DNA of 64,000 nucleotides from positions 124,001 to 188,000 of the forward strand of contig JAJTFA010000002.1 in assembly GCA_021299635.1 (NCBI GenBank), written 5' to 3'. Shown piece after piece: positions 1 to 9,727 of this stretch (position 1 is its first letter; each line of letters begins with the position of its first letter). Origin of the DNA: Sphingobacteriales bacterium (GTDB lineage Bacteria > Bacteroidota > Bacteroidia > UKL13-3). Position numbers and translations under genes: made by a program. The notes below the pieces were generated by a model. That model was not told the origin of the DNA. It ran no database searches and saw nothing but the letters and a program-made list of their open reading frames with translations.

Positions 1-1712
1 AAGAAAGTAAGCTGTATATGAAGGCAGATTACAAGAAATATTTTATAGGTGATGAAAACAACCGGACCTCCCCTAGGCTTATTACAGATGGAAATGACCG
101 CTTGCTTGTTTACATCATTGAGCTTTCTCAGTTTCCCTGCGGAACCTCATATAATATATCTGCCGGAGGTTCTTCACAAGCTGATTTATCAATAGGGCTT
201 AAACCCATTACGCTAGCTCAACTTAAGACAAAAGGAGATGTGCAAATTGATAAGCTGCCTATAGGATTTTCAGAGAACTTTGAAATAGGAATTAAGGTAG
301 TAAAATATTGCGATGAAAAAGTGAAGTGTAATGTTTGGGGTTTTTATGATAAACTAAATAGGCTACAGCCATATTTTACAGCTCCGAGGTATGAGGATTT
401 GCCGCTCTTGCTGGATACACAAACAGCTAAAACCCCCGAACCCTATGTTGAACAAAAAAATCTGTCGTTTAAAATACCCTTTGAAAGAAACAAGTCTGAG
501 TTTAAACAGGAGGACATTTCTCCATTTATTGATAGTTTGAATGAGCCGAGATTTACAATAAGCAATATTCAGATTGTTGCGTTTTCATCTGTTGAAGGCG
601 ACTCGTTAAAAAATCAGCAATTGCAGGAAAAGAGAGCAGCCAGTATTATTAAAGTATTGGAGCAACAGCAAAGCGGCACAAAGATAAAATATACAGTAAA
701 GCAAGGCAGTGCTTGGGATATTTTTAAGAAACAGATAGTATTAACAAATTGGTATTACCTGGCCGATAGCTCACAAAATTATGTGCGCAAACGTTTGGAT
801 GCCGATACAACCCTGCTTCGCAAACTTGAGCCTCTTTTGAAAGAAGAGCGCTTTGCTACCATTGAAATGAAGGTGGTATTTGATTTGAAAAAACTTCCGC
901 CCGATGAATACTGGACTTATAGATTTAATAAAGCGCTGGAAAGAAAAGATATAAAACGTGCACTAAGCAATCAAACCGCCCTCATAAAACTAGTGCAAGA
1001 GGGAAAAATGGATTATAACAAGTTTATGGCTATACAAATTCCGCAGGAGCCTAAGTATATTAATATGCTCAATAACCAATATGTAATGGTAAAAAACGAG
1101 AATGAAAAAATAGGCAAGTTTGAAGAGCTAAGAAAAATTGACCCCAATTACCCATTGGCCAAATACAACTTTTTAGCACTTAAAATAAACGCAGCTGAAA
1201 AAATGACACAGGAACAAAGAAGAGAGGAGCTGTTTACCCAAGCTTCATTGTTTGCGTCAATTAATGCAACAGCAATTCCACCTAACATCAGAAACACCCT
1301 TGTATCTCGCTTTTATCCGGTATTAAATGAAAACAAAAAACAAAAAAAACCTGATACATATACTACTGTAAAAGAAATTTCAAAAAATAGTCCGGTAATT
1401 GAAGCACTTGCAATTGCAGATTTCTATGCCGGACAAAAACGTTTTGATATTGCTGCTCAGATTTTGTTTGATCATTATAACGATGTTCAGGACGCTGCTA
1501 TGTTAAAAGAATATAGCCTACGCCTTTTATATTTTTCCAAAGCATCAGGCAATGCCGAGTTTGACAAACAAATGCTTCCGATATTCAAGCGCCTACAAAA
1601 AACAGAGCCCGAATTGTTTTGCAAGATTTTTAACGAGAAACAGGTATCGTCAAAGTTTTTTGAAAACCTTCATATTAAAAAACTCTATTGTGACCAGTGT
1701 GGCTCTAAATAG
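1..1712 (+). CDS. OmpA-like domain protein, 5' end outside window
   Basis: The reading frame is open from the first bases of the window. The ATG at 18 has no signal peptide after it, so the true start probably lies upstream and this is a partial gene of at least 564 residues. Residues about 145-235 resemble an OmpA C-terminal peptidoglycan-binding fold: an FKIPFERNKSEF strand, then a SSVEGDSLKNQQLQEKRA segment that matches the usual GHTD..G....N..LS..RA pattern with the GHTD part degenerate. The remainder is helical and TPR-like, and the C-terminus carries a CDQC pair. In this phylum such proteins are cell-envelope anchored. It ends only 3 bases before the convergent phosphatase gene. The exact role is unknown. 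Confidence 0.6.
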   Translation, partial: ESKLYMKADYKKYFIGDENNRTSPRLITDGNDRLLVYIIELSQFPCGTSYNISAGGSSQADLSIGLKPITLAQLKTKGDVQIDKLPIGFSENFEIGIKVVKYCDEKVKCNVWGFYDKLNRLQPYFTAPRYEDLPLLLDTQTAKTPEPYVEQKNLSFKIPFERNKSEFKQEDISPFIDSLNEPRFTISNIQIVAFSSVEGDSLKNQQLQEKRAASIIKVLEQQQSGTKIKYTVKQGSAWDIFKKQIVLTNWYYLADSSQNYVRKRLDADTTLLRKLEPLLKEERFATIEMKVVFDLKKLPPDEYWTYRFNKALERKDIKRALSNQTALIKLVQEGKMDYNKFMAIQIPQEPKYINMLNNQYVMVKNENEKIGKFEELRKIDPNYPLAKYNFLALKINAAEKMTQEQRREELFTQASLFASINATAIPPNIRNTLVSRFYPVLNENKKQKKPDTYTTVKEISKNSPVIEALAIADFYAGQKRFDIAAQILFDHYNDVQDAAMLKEYSLRLLYFSKASGNAEFDKQMLPIFKRLQKTEPELFCKIFNEKQVSSKFFENLHIKKLYCDQCGSK

Positions 1713-1715
1713 CAA

Positions 1716-3086
1716 TTAATTCACTTTCGGCTTAAGTTTTTCTTCACCTATTTTATATTCCCATAAAAGGGTGTTGTTTTTATTAAAGCAACTAAACAGT
1801 ACGTGCCGATTTTTTCTTTCGCCACCAATCTTTATTAAGCAATAATTATTTTCTGTTACCAGAGTGTTTGAAATGCGCATTGGGTTGGTTGCTTCGATTG
1901 TTTCTTTTGCATTTCCCGGCCTGCTGCTTATGGCAGATGAGGTGAGTTCGATAAGCGCATAACCCAAATCGTTTTCACTTTTATTATAAGTAAGTAATTC
2001 TGTGTGGTGTCTGTCTCCGGTTAAAAATATTACACCGCTTATTTTGTTTTCAATTATGTAGTCAAGTATCTTTTTTCTTTCAGCCTTGTATTGGTTAAAC
2101 GATTCTTTATCGGTATTCTCATTCAAGAACTGACCACCAACACAAATAAATTTGAACGTGGCTCTGCTATGGGAAAGTTGATAAAAAAGCCATTCCAGCT
2201 GTTTGGTGCCCAGTTGGGTTTTATTGTTATGCAGGGTTTCGTCCAGGTCGCTTTCGTCTCGCCACCAGCGGTTATCAAGTAAGATAAAATCTGCATCAGC
2301 GTGGCTAAAAGAGCTATAAACCCCTTCGTTGTTTTGGCCATATTGTTTATTGCCCCAGTAATCTGTAAAACATTGTCTGCTGCTTTCTTTCAAGGCAAAC
2401 CCTTTTCCGCTGTTGTTATCTCCAAAATCATGATCATCCCATATCGCGTAATGATTACGGCTGCGCAGCAGGGTTTGCAGATTTTTATCTGCACGTGTAT
2501 GGGCGTATCGATACTTTATGCCACTCTCAGAGGAGTAGTCTACCTCCCTTAAATATACATTATCGCCCAACCAAAGCATAAAGTCTGTTGGCTGCTGAAC
2601 CATTTGTAAGAAAATATCTGTACTCTGTCCATATGGTTTACCGGGACGGTCGTAGGCCGAATCGTTTACATAGTTGCAAGATGCTGCAATAAACGAAAAA
2701 TCGGGAGCAGGGGCGCGCCATTCCCACAATGGTTTGGTTTTAAAAAACAGGTCAACCCCACTTGTAGCCGGCTTTTCGTCTAACAGCAACGTATATTTAT
2801 AAGTACACCCGGGCTCAAGGTTTTGGGGAATAAACTTAACGATGCTACCATTGTTACAGTTGGGATCTGAGATATGGCGGTTTATGCGTCCGCCTGAAAC
2901 ATTTAAATTTAAAGGAGTATAAATTAGTGTAATTGTTTTGGCGCAGGACACTTGTACCCAAATAAGTGCTTCACGGTGCTCGGCATAGCCAAGCATGGGG
3001 CCCGAAATAATTTTGGAACTACCGGGCTTTTGTGCAAGTAATGGCACGCAGTAAAACAATAATGTGAAAAGACAAAAACGTGTCAT
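1716..3086 (-). CDS. PhoD-like metallophosphatase, secreted
   Basis: This is a 456-residue protein of the alkaline phosphatase D / metallophosphatase family, predicted to hydrolyse phosphate mono- or diesters in the periplasm or at the surface. The ATG at 3086 was chosen because it opens a clean signal peptide (MTRFCLFTLLFYCVPLLAQ). The frame extends upstream to 3197 but without signal-like sequence. Metal-ligand motifs are visible in family order: an N-terminal GPMLGY/ALIWVQ strand region, LGDNVYLREVDY, IWDDHDFGDNN, LLDNRWWRD and FLTGDRHHTELL. It lies tail-to-tail with the OmpA-domain gene and is transcribed alone. The substrate cannot be inferred from sequence. Confidence 0.88.
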   Translation of the reverse strand: MTRFCLFTLLFYCVPLLAQKPGSSKIISGPMLGYAEHREALIWVQVSCAKTITLIYTPLNLNVSGGRINRHISDPNCNNGSIVKFIPQNLEPGCTYKYTLLLDEKPATSGVDLFFKTKPLWEWRAPAPDFSFIAASCNYVNDSAYDRPGKPYGQSTDIFLQMVQQPTDFMLWLGDNVYLREVDYSSESGIKYRYAHTRADKNLQTLLRSRNHYAIWDDHDFGDNNSGKGFALKESSRQCFTDYWGNKQYGQNNEGVYSSFSHADADFILLDNRWWRDESDLDETLHNNKTQLGTKQLEWLFYQLSHSRATFKFICVGGQFLNENTDKESFNQYKAERKKILDYIIENKISGVIFLTGDRHHTELLTYNKSENDLGYALIELTSSAISSRPGNAKETIEATNPMRISNTLVTENNYCLIKIGGERKNRHVLFSCFNKNNTLLWEYKIGEEKLKPKVN

Positions 3087-3329
3087 GTTACGAAAAGTAA
3101 TTAGTGTTTTCAAATAAACACAACAAATTACAACATTATCAAGTATGAACCTAATAATTTGATGAGATGCGGAATGCTTTTTATACATCCGCAACAAGCT
3201 CCAATCCGTTTGTTAAATTAATGGACATCCATAAATAAGTGAACTCAATATGTTTTATTGTTAAGGCTATTGGGTTTCCGGTTTACAAGAAAAAATTTTC
3301 TAACAAATGGGCCCCATTTAATTACTGAA
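3087..3329. other. Intergenic region, no gene seen
   Basis: These 243 bases separate the phosphatase start from the end of the next minus-strand gene. The frame upstream of the phosphatase ATG is open but looks non-coding. No hairpin with a T-run and no clear TAnnTTTG promoter element were found. Confidence 0.5.
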
Positions 3330-4085
3330 TTACGGCAGAATGCGGCTGGCATATTCCGGTTTAAGAAAATATGCCATTAGCCTAATGGGTATATTTAATT
3401 CAACAGTAGCGTAAGCATATCGACTATGTTGGGCCAGGAGATGAAGAACAAGTGCATCGGGTTTAATGTAGAATTTGGTATCAAGTTGGTTTCCGTATGT
3501 TACTTCATTACCCGGTGTGGAGCTACCGTTTGATGAGTTTACCACAACAGGTGTTGTTGATGAATAGGAGCATGAAGGTATGGTTTTAATACGGTAACGA
3601 TTGGCAATCATAATTACAAAATTTACCAACGAATCATACTTTGCCGGAGCAATGATATCTTTTAGCACGAGCAGCTTTCCTTTGGTGCTATCCAGCACGA
3701 CCATTACCGTTTCCATTTCAGATTGTGGCTTTTTGTCGCACGCATTGTAGGGGCAGCCTGTAAAACTGTAAATCCCTTTTCGGGCAAACGTACAACCGGC
3801 CATAATGGTAAAACCCAAAACAGAGTCACCTTTATATTGGCGCTCTTCATAAAATGCTGTTAGATTTACCAGCTGCTGTTCAAATAAAAAATGATGTTTG
3901 GTAAGTGCGTTTATCAATAATTTATTTAGCGCATCTTTTTTTGTTTCTTTTGGAAACAGGGGTAACATAATATAAGTTGAGCAGTCTTCTCTCAGGTAAG
4001 AGCTAACGGTGTAATTTTTTAGGTCATACTGTGCGTAAGTAAAAAGAGCCTTCAAGAGCAAACAGGCAAGCAATAACTTTCTCAT
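3330..4085 (-). CDS. Secreted protein, possible DUF3298/RsiV-like C-terminal domain
   Basis: This 251-residue protein has a signal peptide (MRKLLLACLLLKALFTYAQ). The last 45 residues (FYIKPDALVLHLLAQHSRYA followed by VELNIPIRLMAYFL) follow the pattern of DUF3298-type domains, where a strand FYLTPDGLV is followed by a Tyr/Ala-rich turn and an amphipathic end. That family includes the C-terminal domain of RsiV and many secreted proteins of unknown function. Three cysteines (TIMAGC, TGCPYNAC) could form disulfides. The start overlaps the stop of the M1 peptidase upstream in an ATGA, so the two are translationally coupled. The function is not known. Confidence 0.6.
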   Translation of the reverse strand: MRKLLLACLLLKALFTYAQYDLKNYTVSSYLREDCSTYIMLPLFPKETKKDALNKLLINALTKHHFLFEQQLVNLTAFYEERQYKGDSVLGFTIMAGCTFARKGIYSFTGCPYNACDKKPQSEMETVMVVLDSTKGKLLVLKDIIAPAKYDSLVNFVIMIANRYRIKTIPSCSYSSTTPVVVNSSNGSSTPGNEVTYGNQLDTKFYIKPDALVLHLLAQHSRYAYATVELNIPIRLMAYFLKPEYASRILP

Positions 4086-6511
4086 GGCAAAAAGCTCAGC
4101 TGTTTTTTGATTAAATCCCTTTTGGCATTATCTGCAACCTGTTTATAGGATTGTATAAAAAGGTTGCGATAAGTGGTTTGCAGAGCAAAGTGTTCTATCA
4201 GCTGAGTGGCAGGGCCGGATAACCTTCCGTTGGTGCTTGTAACGGCATCTAGCAAATGGGCCGCTAATTTTGGATTACAGTGATTAAGCGCCTTAAGAGA
4301 AGCAAATGCATTGTTTCTTGTTCTAAACTCCCACGCGTTGCTGCTTAGCCAAACCAGCGCATCTAGATTTTTATCTTTCTCAATATTATATGAAGCAGTC
4401 AGTTCGTGCCACTTTACCCTTAGATTATTGGTGGTACCATCTAAACCTTTTGTTTGATTTAAAAAGCTTTCTGCTTCTGCGGGATATCCTTTACACAACT
4501 TTTCAAGTGCAGCACCCACCACGTCATAGCTTGAATCGGAAAGACATTTTATAAGTCTTTCTTTCCAGAAAATATCATCAGGCGCATGTTTAATGGCTGC
4601 TAGTTTTGGGCTACTATGGTATAGTTCAAAAACTTTCGCCACAATGGATGCTGTTTCGTTATCCCCGCTAAGCTGATTAATAGCTTCTGTTTTCATGGCA
4701 TGAAATGTTTCCTTGCTTAGTACTTCTATTAACAGGGTTCTTTTTTTATCAAGCGGAAAATCTTTTAGCGCCACCAATGCATCATATCTGTCTAGCATAT
4801 TGGTGGCTTTTAAAAGTTGCGCTTTCAGCTGATTAAAGCCCTTTTTAAATGTTACAGATTTTAGTACCATGCTATTGGGATCAAACAGCACATAGGCAAT
4901 TTCTTTTTTATTCTTGTTCTGAATTTTTACCACCTCAAAAGCTTCTTCAATCCACTCTGTTATTTTATCGGATGAACCATCGGTATAATGTACTTCTATG
5001 GCAATAGGCATTTTAAATAAGCCCACCACTTCATCACGCAAGTGGGTCTGTTCTACAGCCACCTCAGTGGCTCTGGAACCATCATTATAAATTAAATCTT
5101 CATAGTGAATTGTGTAGTGCGGTTCTCCGCCACGTAAAATCCACTGATCAAAGAACCAGCTCAGGTCTATTCCCAATTTATCCTGTATAGCTTGTTGCAA
5201 ATCATTGGTTTCAACGTTGGCATAAGCATGTGTTTTCAGATAATGATTCAGTGCACGCTTCCACTGTTCATCTCCCAGCACATAGCTGAGCATGCTAATT
5301 ACAGCAGAACCTTTGGGGTATACCCTTGCTGTTCCTGCTTGTGTGTGTCTTATAGGATTTCTGTCTTTTTTGCTTGCTTCAAGCGCAGTGTTGTGCTCGC
5401 CTCTGCGCTGCCAGTTGTAATCATCTTCTCCAAGTATTTCCCGGTTAAACATTTTAGGATAATAAGTGGCATAACTTTCCTGCAGCCAAGTATCTCGACC
5501 ATCTCGGGCGGTAATAAAATCTCCAAACCACTGGTGTGTTAGTTCATGACAGTTTACGCCTACATAGTTTCTATCTTTGAATGCACGTGCATCCACATTA
5601 AAAAAATCTCCGAAAATGGTAGCAGTTGTATTTTCCATCGCGCCATACAAAAAGTCCTGTACCATTATTTGCGAGTAACTTTCCCATGGATACAGGATAC
5701 CGGTTTCCTTTTCCAGAAAATCAACCATGCGCTCAGAGTATCGGTAAGTAGGCTCCAAACGGCTGGCAAACTCAGGGTAGTAATAAAACTTCATGGGCAC
5801 CCCCCGCGCACTTTTGGATTCTTTGATTGCATACTTGCCTATGCCCAGCATAAGCAAATAGCCTGCATGCGGCCGGGTCATGCTATAATGCCAGGTAATG
5901 GTTTGGTCTTTATTAGCTGTTTTTTTAAGCAAGGTGCCGTTAGATAATACCTCGTAATCTTTGTTAAACGTGATTACGGTTTCGGTGATGAATTTATCAT
6001 TCATGTCATCATACATCGGAATCCAGTAGCGGTTATCAATACCTTGCCCTTGGGTCCATATTTGTTTGCGCACCGCCCACGGACTTTGCTCAGGATTATC
6101 TGTTGCATTCCAGCCTATGAAATAAATTCCTTTACGCGGGTTGGCTTCATACTCAAAAACAATTTGACCGTTTTGGTCCCAGATTAACGGTGTTGCCGGC
6201 TTCACCCAAACGCCTTTGCCGTTGGTTTGGAAGGCAAGCGTCTTGCCATTTAAGGAAGCATTTTTAATGCGAATGCCGGGTGCATCAAAAAAAACAGAAT
6301 CAACCTGTTTTTGCAACACCAAAAAGCTATGTGTAACCTTTCCTTTTACCAAACCAGCATTGGGATCAAATGCAACCTCCACTTTCATCCTGGTAATATC
6401 CAATGGGTGTTCGCGATAGGCCGTTTGGTCCTTTAAATAGCTGCGATAGGTATTTTGTGCAAATACACCATTACAGGTAATAGCTAATGCGAAAAGAATT
6501 CTTTTATACAT
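4082..6511 (-). CDS. M1 family metallopeptidase (aminopeptidase N-like)
   Basis: This 809-residue zinc aminopeptidase has a signal peptide (MYKRILFALAITCNGVFAQ), so it acts outside the cytoplasm. The M1 hallmarks are present: the exopeptidase motif GAMEN, then the zinc site HELTH at residues 322-326, with the third ligand Glu 18 residues on in LQESYATYY. The N-terminal part is the saddle-like beta domain (to about 240). The last 250 residues are an alpha-helical repeat region resembling HEAT repeats. It is translationally coupled to the downstream DUF3298-like gene by a 4-base overlap. A second M1 enzyme lies immediately upstream (6597-9689). It is probably involved in degrading peptides from the environment. 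Confidence 0.93.
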   Translation of the reverse strand: MYKRILFALAITCNGVFAQNTYRSYLKDQTAYREHPLDITRMKVEVAFDPNAGLVKGKVTHSFLVLQKQVDSVFFDAPGIRIKNASLNGKTLAFQTNGKGVWVKPATPLIWDQNGQIVFEYEANPRKGIYFIGWNATDNPEQSPWAVRKQIWTQGQGIDNRYWIPMYDDMNDKFITETVITFNKDYEVLSNGTLLKKTANKDQTITWHYSMTRPHAGYLLMLGIGKYAIKESKSARGVPMKFYYYPEFASRLEPTYRYSERMVDFLEKETGILYPWESYSQIMVQDFLYGAMENTTATIFGDFFNVDARAFKDRNYVGVNCHELTHQWFGDFITARDGRDTWLQESYATYYPKMFNREILGEDDYNWQRRGEHNTALEASKKDRNPIRHTQAGTARVYPKGSAVISMLSYVLGDEQWKRALNHYLKTHAYANVETNDLQQAIQDKLGIDLSWFFDQWILRGGEPHYTIHYEDLIYNDGSRATEVAVEQTHLRDEVVGLFKMPIAIEVHYTDGSSDKITEWIEEAFEVVKIQNKNKKEIAYVLFDPNSMVLKSVTFKKGFNQLKAQLLKATNMLDRYDALVALKDFPLDKKRTLLIEVLSKETFHAMKTEAINQLSGDNETASIVAKVFELYHSSPKLAAIKHAPDDIFWKERLIKCLSDSSYDVVGAALEKLCKGYPAEAESFLNQTKGLDGTTNNLRVKWHELTASYNIEKDKNLDALVWLSSNAWEFRTRNNAFASLKALNHCNPKLAAHLLDAVTSTNGRLSGPATQLIEHFALQTTYRNLFIQSYKQVADNAKRDLIKKQLSFLP

Positions 6512-6596
6512 GGTTATGCAATTTAATACGTAGTTTCTTAATCAATACTTAAAACAGAGAGGGTTAATTTTGGCCGAGGCAAATCCAAATATGCGC

Positions 6597-9500
6597 TTAA
6601 AATTTGATATTTCTTACAGCCTTTATGGGGTTAAGTTTATTTAGGTCAAGAGAAAAGGATATTCGCTCTCCATAGGATTTTCCGGGGTTAACGGCATTGC
6701 CTTTAAAGTACTCAACAATTTCATTGGAGGCAATCATTGGGAAATTAATGCGTAAAATTTCTTTAAGTATAACCACGCTTATACCGCCAGTATATAAAAA
6801 CTTATACTCAAGAGAGGAAGTTGTTGTTGTTCCCGAAGCAGAGCCCACATTTGTTATCAATTCATAATTAATAAAAGCAAAATCAGCATAAACACGTAAA
6901 GGCAAAATTCCGGGAAGGGTTGTTTCTAAATTGCTTGCCAGCGCCCATCGGTTGGTTTGTGCCAATGGATAGAGCTCCTTAAATGATAGTTCGCCAAACA
7001 TAAGTTGCTGTGCAAAGAGGCTGTTGCTGTTTACTAACGGGTTTCCTTCGCCTCTTCCAAATTGTGATTGATTATATAAATAATCTGTATACCCTGTTTG
7101 GTTTCCTGCTCGGTAAAGTACACGGGAATCATCGCCCTTGTAGGGCCCCATAAAGGCTCCTGCAAATGCCCTGATACTAAAACCTTTTTTAGGCTTTTCG
7201 TAGCTAATTGTGTAATTGGCTTCTGCCTGAATTTTCTGAAACGTTTCATCCATGCTGCCCCATTGGTAAGCAATGTTTGCTCCGCAGGGGTTAATGGATC
7301 GAGCGAATTCATAACGGTAGGAGGCGGTCAAAAATGAATTTGCATCATTTACATAACGCAGCAACTGCGGAGTAAATTTATCTTCAGTAGTGAATGTGTA
7401 GCACAGGCGTAAAAATTGTGAAACACCCTTTAATGCGTTTTTACTGGAGAGTTTGATAAGTGCAGAAGGCTCAATTTTTTCATAAACTTCAGTGCCGATA
7501 AAAGTGCTATTATTTATGGAACCATCTGCGTCAATATCAGGTCTTACATAATCACCATATGTACCAAAACGAGCTGCTTTTAGTGTAAAGGTTATATCTT
7601 TAATGCCCAACTTGTTTACAACAGAAAAGTGATTTACTTCGGCATATCCTACCAAATCACGCGTGCCAAAGGCATACATGGGCACCAGCGTAAAATCTGT
7701 TTTTTTTGACGGAACCAGGCCATTGTAAAAAGCCATCCCCAGCATGGTTTTGTTATATAAATTCATACCCAAAATAGGGCTTACAAAAATTCGTTGTTCG
7801 TTGGGCTTTTCAATATTGGCAATCCACTGCAATGCAGGTTTGCGCCATGTTTTAAATAAACCCCTCGTTCTTGTTGCGTTATTGTACCGGTAAAAGTCGG
7901 GGGTGTGCTCATAGGCATCAAGTACAATATAATCAAAACCGTTACCGGGCAATAAAATGCTGGTATCCTTGCCGGCAAAACCATCATACCATTTTGTTTC
8001 AGTAGCAATATCATTATTGAATAAGGTAACGGGAAAAGGTATTCCTGCAGCATGATAAGCTTCAATAAAAAGTTTATTGGTTTTTGCATCGAACTTTTTT
8101 ACGCGCCAGTCCGGTATTCTTGTCTTGCCCATCAACTCCTCAAAAAACCAGCTCAGATTTTTTCCTGTAAAGCTTTCAGCATGTTCTCTAAAATCATCCG
8201 GAAGCGGGTGCTTAAACTTCCATTTTTCAAAATAGGCTTTCATCATCTGATCAAAAAGCGAATCGCCTAAATACTGATTGAGATGCATCATGTTAAGTGT
8301 ACCTTTGGCATAAACCATGGAACCATAGTTTTCGCTTGTGAAGGAATCGCTTTTAATATTCACCGGTTGATCATCATTCAGCCGGGCATGTACAGCATGA
8401 TGTAGTTGATAAAAATTTAATCCGCTGAATTCTTCTTGAATATTATTTCCTTTCAAATTGCTAAGCGTTATGCCCCCATGTGCAGGCACTTTTTTTAGGT
8501 AGGCACTTCGCGTTTCATAATAATTGTTAAAGCTCTCGTCCATCCATGGATATAAGCGTTCGTTGTTTCCCAAAATCCCATAAAACCAGTTATGTCCAAC
8601 CTCATGCACAATTACCTGCTGTTCTGCTGTGCTCATATTGGTTATTGTAGGATACTCCATGCCACCGCCTGCCAGCAGCGGGGTATAAACACCTGTTGCC
8701 TGCTTAAACGGATATTCGCCTACATGGGCAGAATAAAATAGAATGGCAGAATCTATCCAGTGTACCACACTCTTTTTAGGATTGTTGCTGTAAAACCAGG
8801 TTGTGATTTTTCTGCCGCTTTGCGGCAAAATCACTTCACTTCTTTCTACTTTAAATCGCTTATCGCAGAACCATGCAAAATCATGAATGCTGTCTTGTAG
8901 ATACCTGAGAGTTTTGTAGTTTGCTGCAGAGGTCGGGTTTTTTGGTGTTGCAGTTTGACCTTCAATCGATGTAAATTTCTTTTTGCTTAGTTCAAAAAGT
9001 TTTTGAAGTTCATCTGCATTCGTAAGGTATCCGGTGGCAGCAACAATATAATTTTCGGGTACAGAAATGCGAACATCAAACGAGCCAAACTCACTGTAAA
9101 ACTCTCCTTGGTCCAGATACGGCATGGGGTTCCATCCATTCACGTCATATACTGCCGGTTTAGGATACCATTGGGTAATACAATACAATTGATTTTCGTG
9201 ACCCATACGAGAAAAAACCTTCGGTAATTTGACTTTAAATGGTGTTGAAATGGTTATGGATTCTCCCGGCTTAACTGGCTTATTGGGGATCAGAATAGCA
9301 ATATCTATATCACCGGTAAGCTGCCATTTTATGGTTTCTCCATTAATTTCAAAACTCAGCGAATCAATGTATCCTCTGTCTGCTTCCTCTGCAAAATAAA
9401 AATCAGTTTTACCGTTTCTTATCTGTTGTTTGGCAAAAGCCGTTTCATTGTTTTTATATGCGTTGGGCCATAAGTGCATATAAATGGTATCGAGTTTATT

Positions 9501-9689
9501 GGGTGAGCCATTGGTATATTGAATGATTTCGGCACCTGAAAGTTCGTTGCGCATATCATCCAAACGAACGTTTATTTCATAATCTACGCGTTGTTGCCAG
9601 GTAGCCTGTTTTAAAAAGCTGGTTTGCTGTCCTGATGCAGTATATGTCGCGTAATAAATAAAAACGAGTAAAAGGGCTTGGTTTCGCAT
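6597..9689 (-). CDS. M1 family metallopeptidase with C-terminal barrel-like region
   Basis: This 1030-residue protein has a signal peptide (MRNQALLLVFIYYATYTASG). The zinc site is HEVGH at residues 362-366, with Glu 18 residues later in WMDESFNNYY. The upstream motif is GGMEYPTITNM, which replaces the GAMEN exopeptidase motif, so exopeptidase specificity may differ. The catalytic part ends near residue 610. The following 400 residues look like an outer-membrane beta-barrel: alternating aromatic strands, short turns, and a C-terminus ending in Phe after ERISFSLDLNKLNPIKAVRN. If correct, the peptidase is tethered to the outer membrane. It is about 200 residues longer than its neighbour and unlike it beyond the catalytic core. 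Confidence 0.88.
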   Translation of the reverse strand: MRNQALLLVFIYYATYTASGQQTSFLKQATWQQRVDYEINVRLDDMRNELSGAEIIQYTNGSPNKLDTIYMHLWPNAYKNNETAFAKQQIRNGKTDFYFAEEADRGYIDSLSFEINGETIKWQLTGDIDIAILIPNKPVKPGESITISTPFKVKLPKVFSRMGHENQLYCITQWYPKPAVYDVNGWNPMPYLDQGEFYSEFGSFDVRISVPENYIVAATGYLTNADELQKLFELSKKKFTSIEGQTATPKNPTSAANYKTLRYLQDSIHDFAWFCDKRFKVERSEVILPQSGRKITTWFYSNNPKKSVVHWIDSAILFYSAHVGEYPFKQATGVYTPLLAGGGMEYPTITNMSTAEQQVIVHEVGHNWFYGILGNNERLYPWMDESFNNYYETRSAYLKKVPAHGGITLSNLKGNNIQEEFSGLNFYQLHHAVHARLNDDQPVNIKSDSFTSENYGSMVYAKGTLNMMHLNQYLGDSLFDQMMKAYFEKWKFKHPLPDDFREHAESFTGKNLSWFFEELMGKTRIPDWRVKKFDAKTNKLFIEAYHAAGIPFPVTLFNNDIATETKWYDGFAGKDTSILLPGNGFDYIVLDAYEHTPDFYRYNNATRTRGLFKTWRKPALQWIANIEKPNEQRIFVSPILGMNLYNKTMLGMAFYNGLVPSKKTDFTLVPMYAFGTRDLVGYAEVNHFSVVNKLGIKDITFTLKAARFGTYGDYVRPDIDADGSINNSTFIGTEVYEKIEPSALIKLSSKNALKGVSQFLRLCYTFTTEDKFTPQLLRYVNDANSFLTASYRYEFARSINPCGANIAYQWGSMDETFQKIQAEANYTISYEKPKKGFSIRAFAGAFMGPYKGDDSRVLYRAGNQTGYTDYLYNQSQFGRGEGNPLVNSNSLFAQQLMFGELSFKELYPLAQTNRWALASNLETTLPGILPLRVYADFAFINYELITNVGSASGTTTTSSLEYKFLYTGGISVVILKEILRINFPMIASNEIVEYFKGNAVNPGKSYGERISFSLDLNKLNPIKAVRNIKF

Positions 9690-9727
9690 TTTTATAAAGC
9701 TATGCAGACGAATATCCGTGCGCGATA

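Noticed and set aside
2091..2552. Plus-strand open frames inside the phosphatase and similar antisense frames inside M1, uvrA, pnp and icd genes
   Set aside because: They lie wholly within well-supported genes on the other strand, lack recognisable domains and have no promoter or family match.
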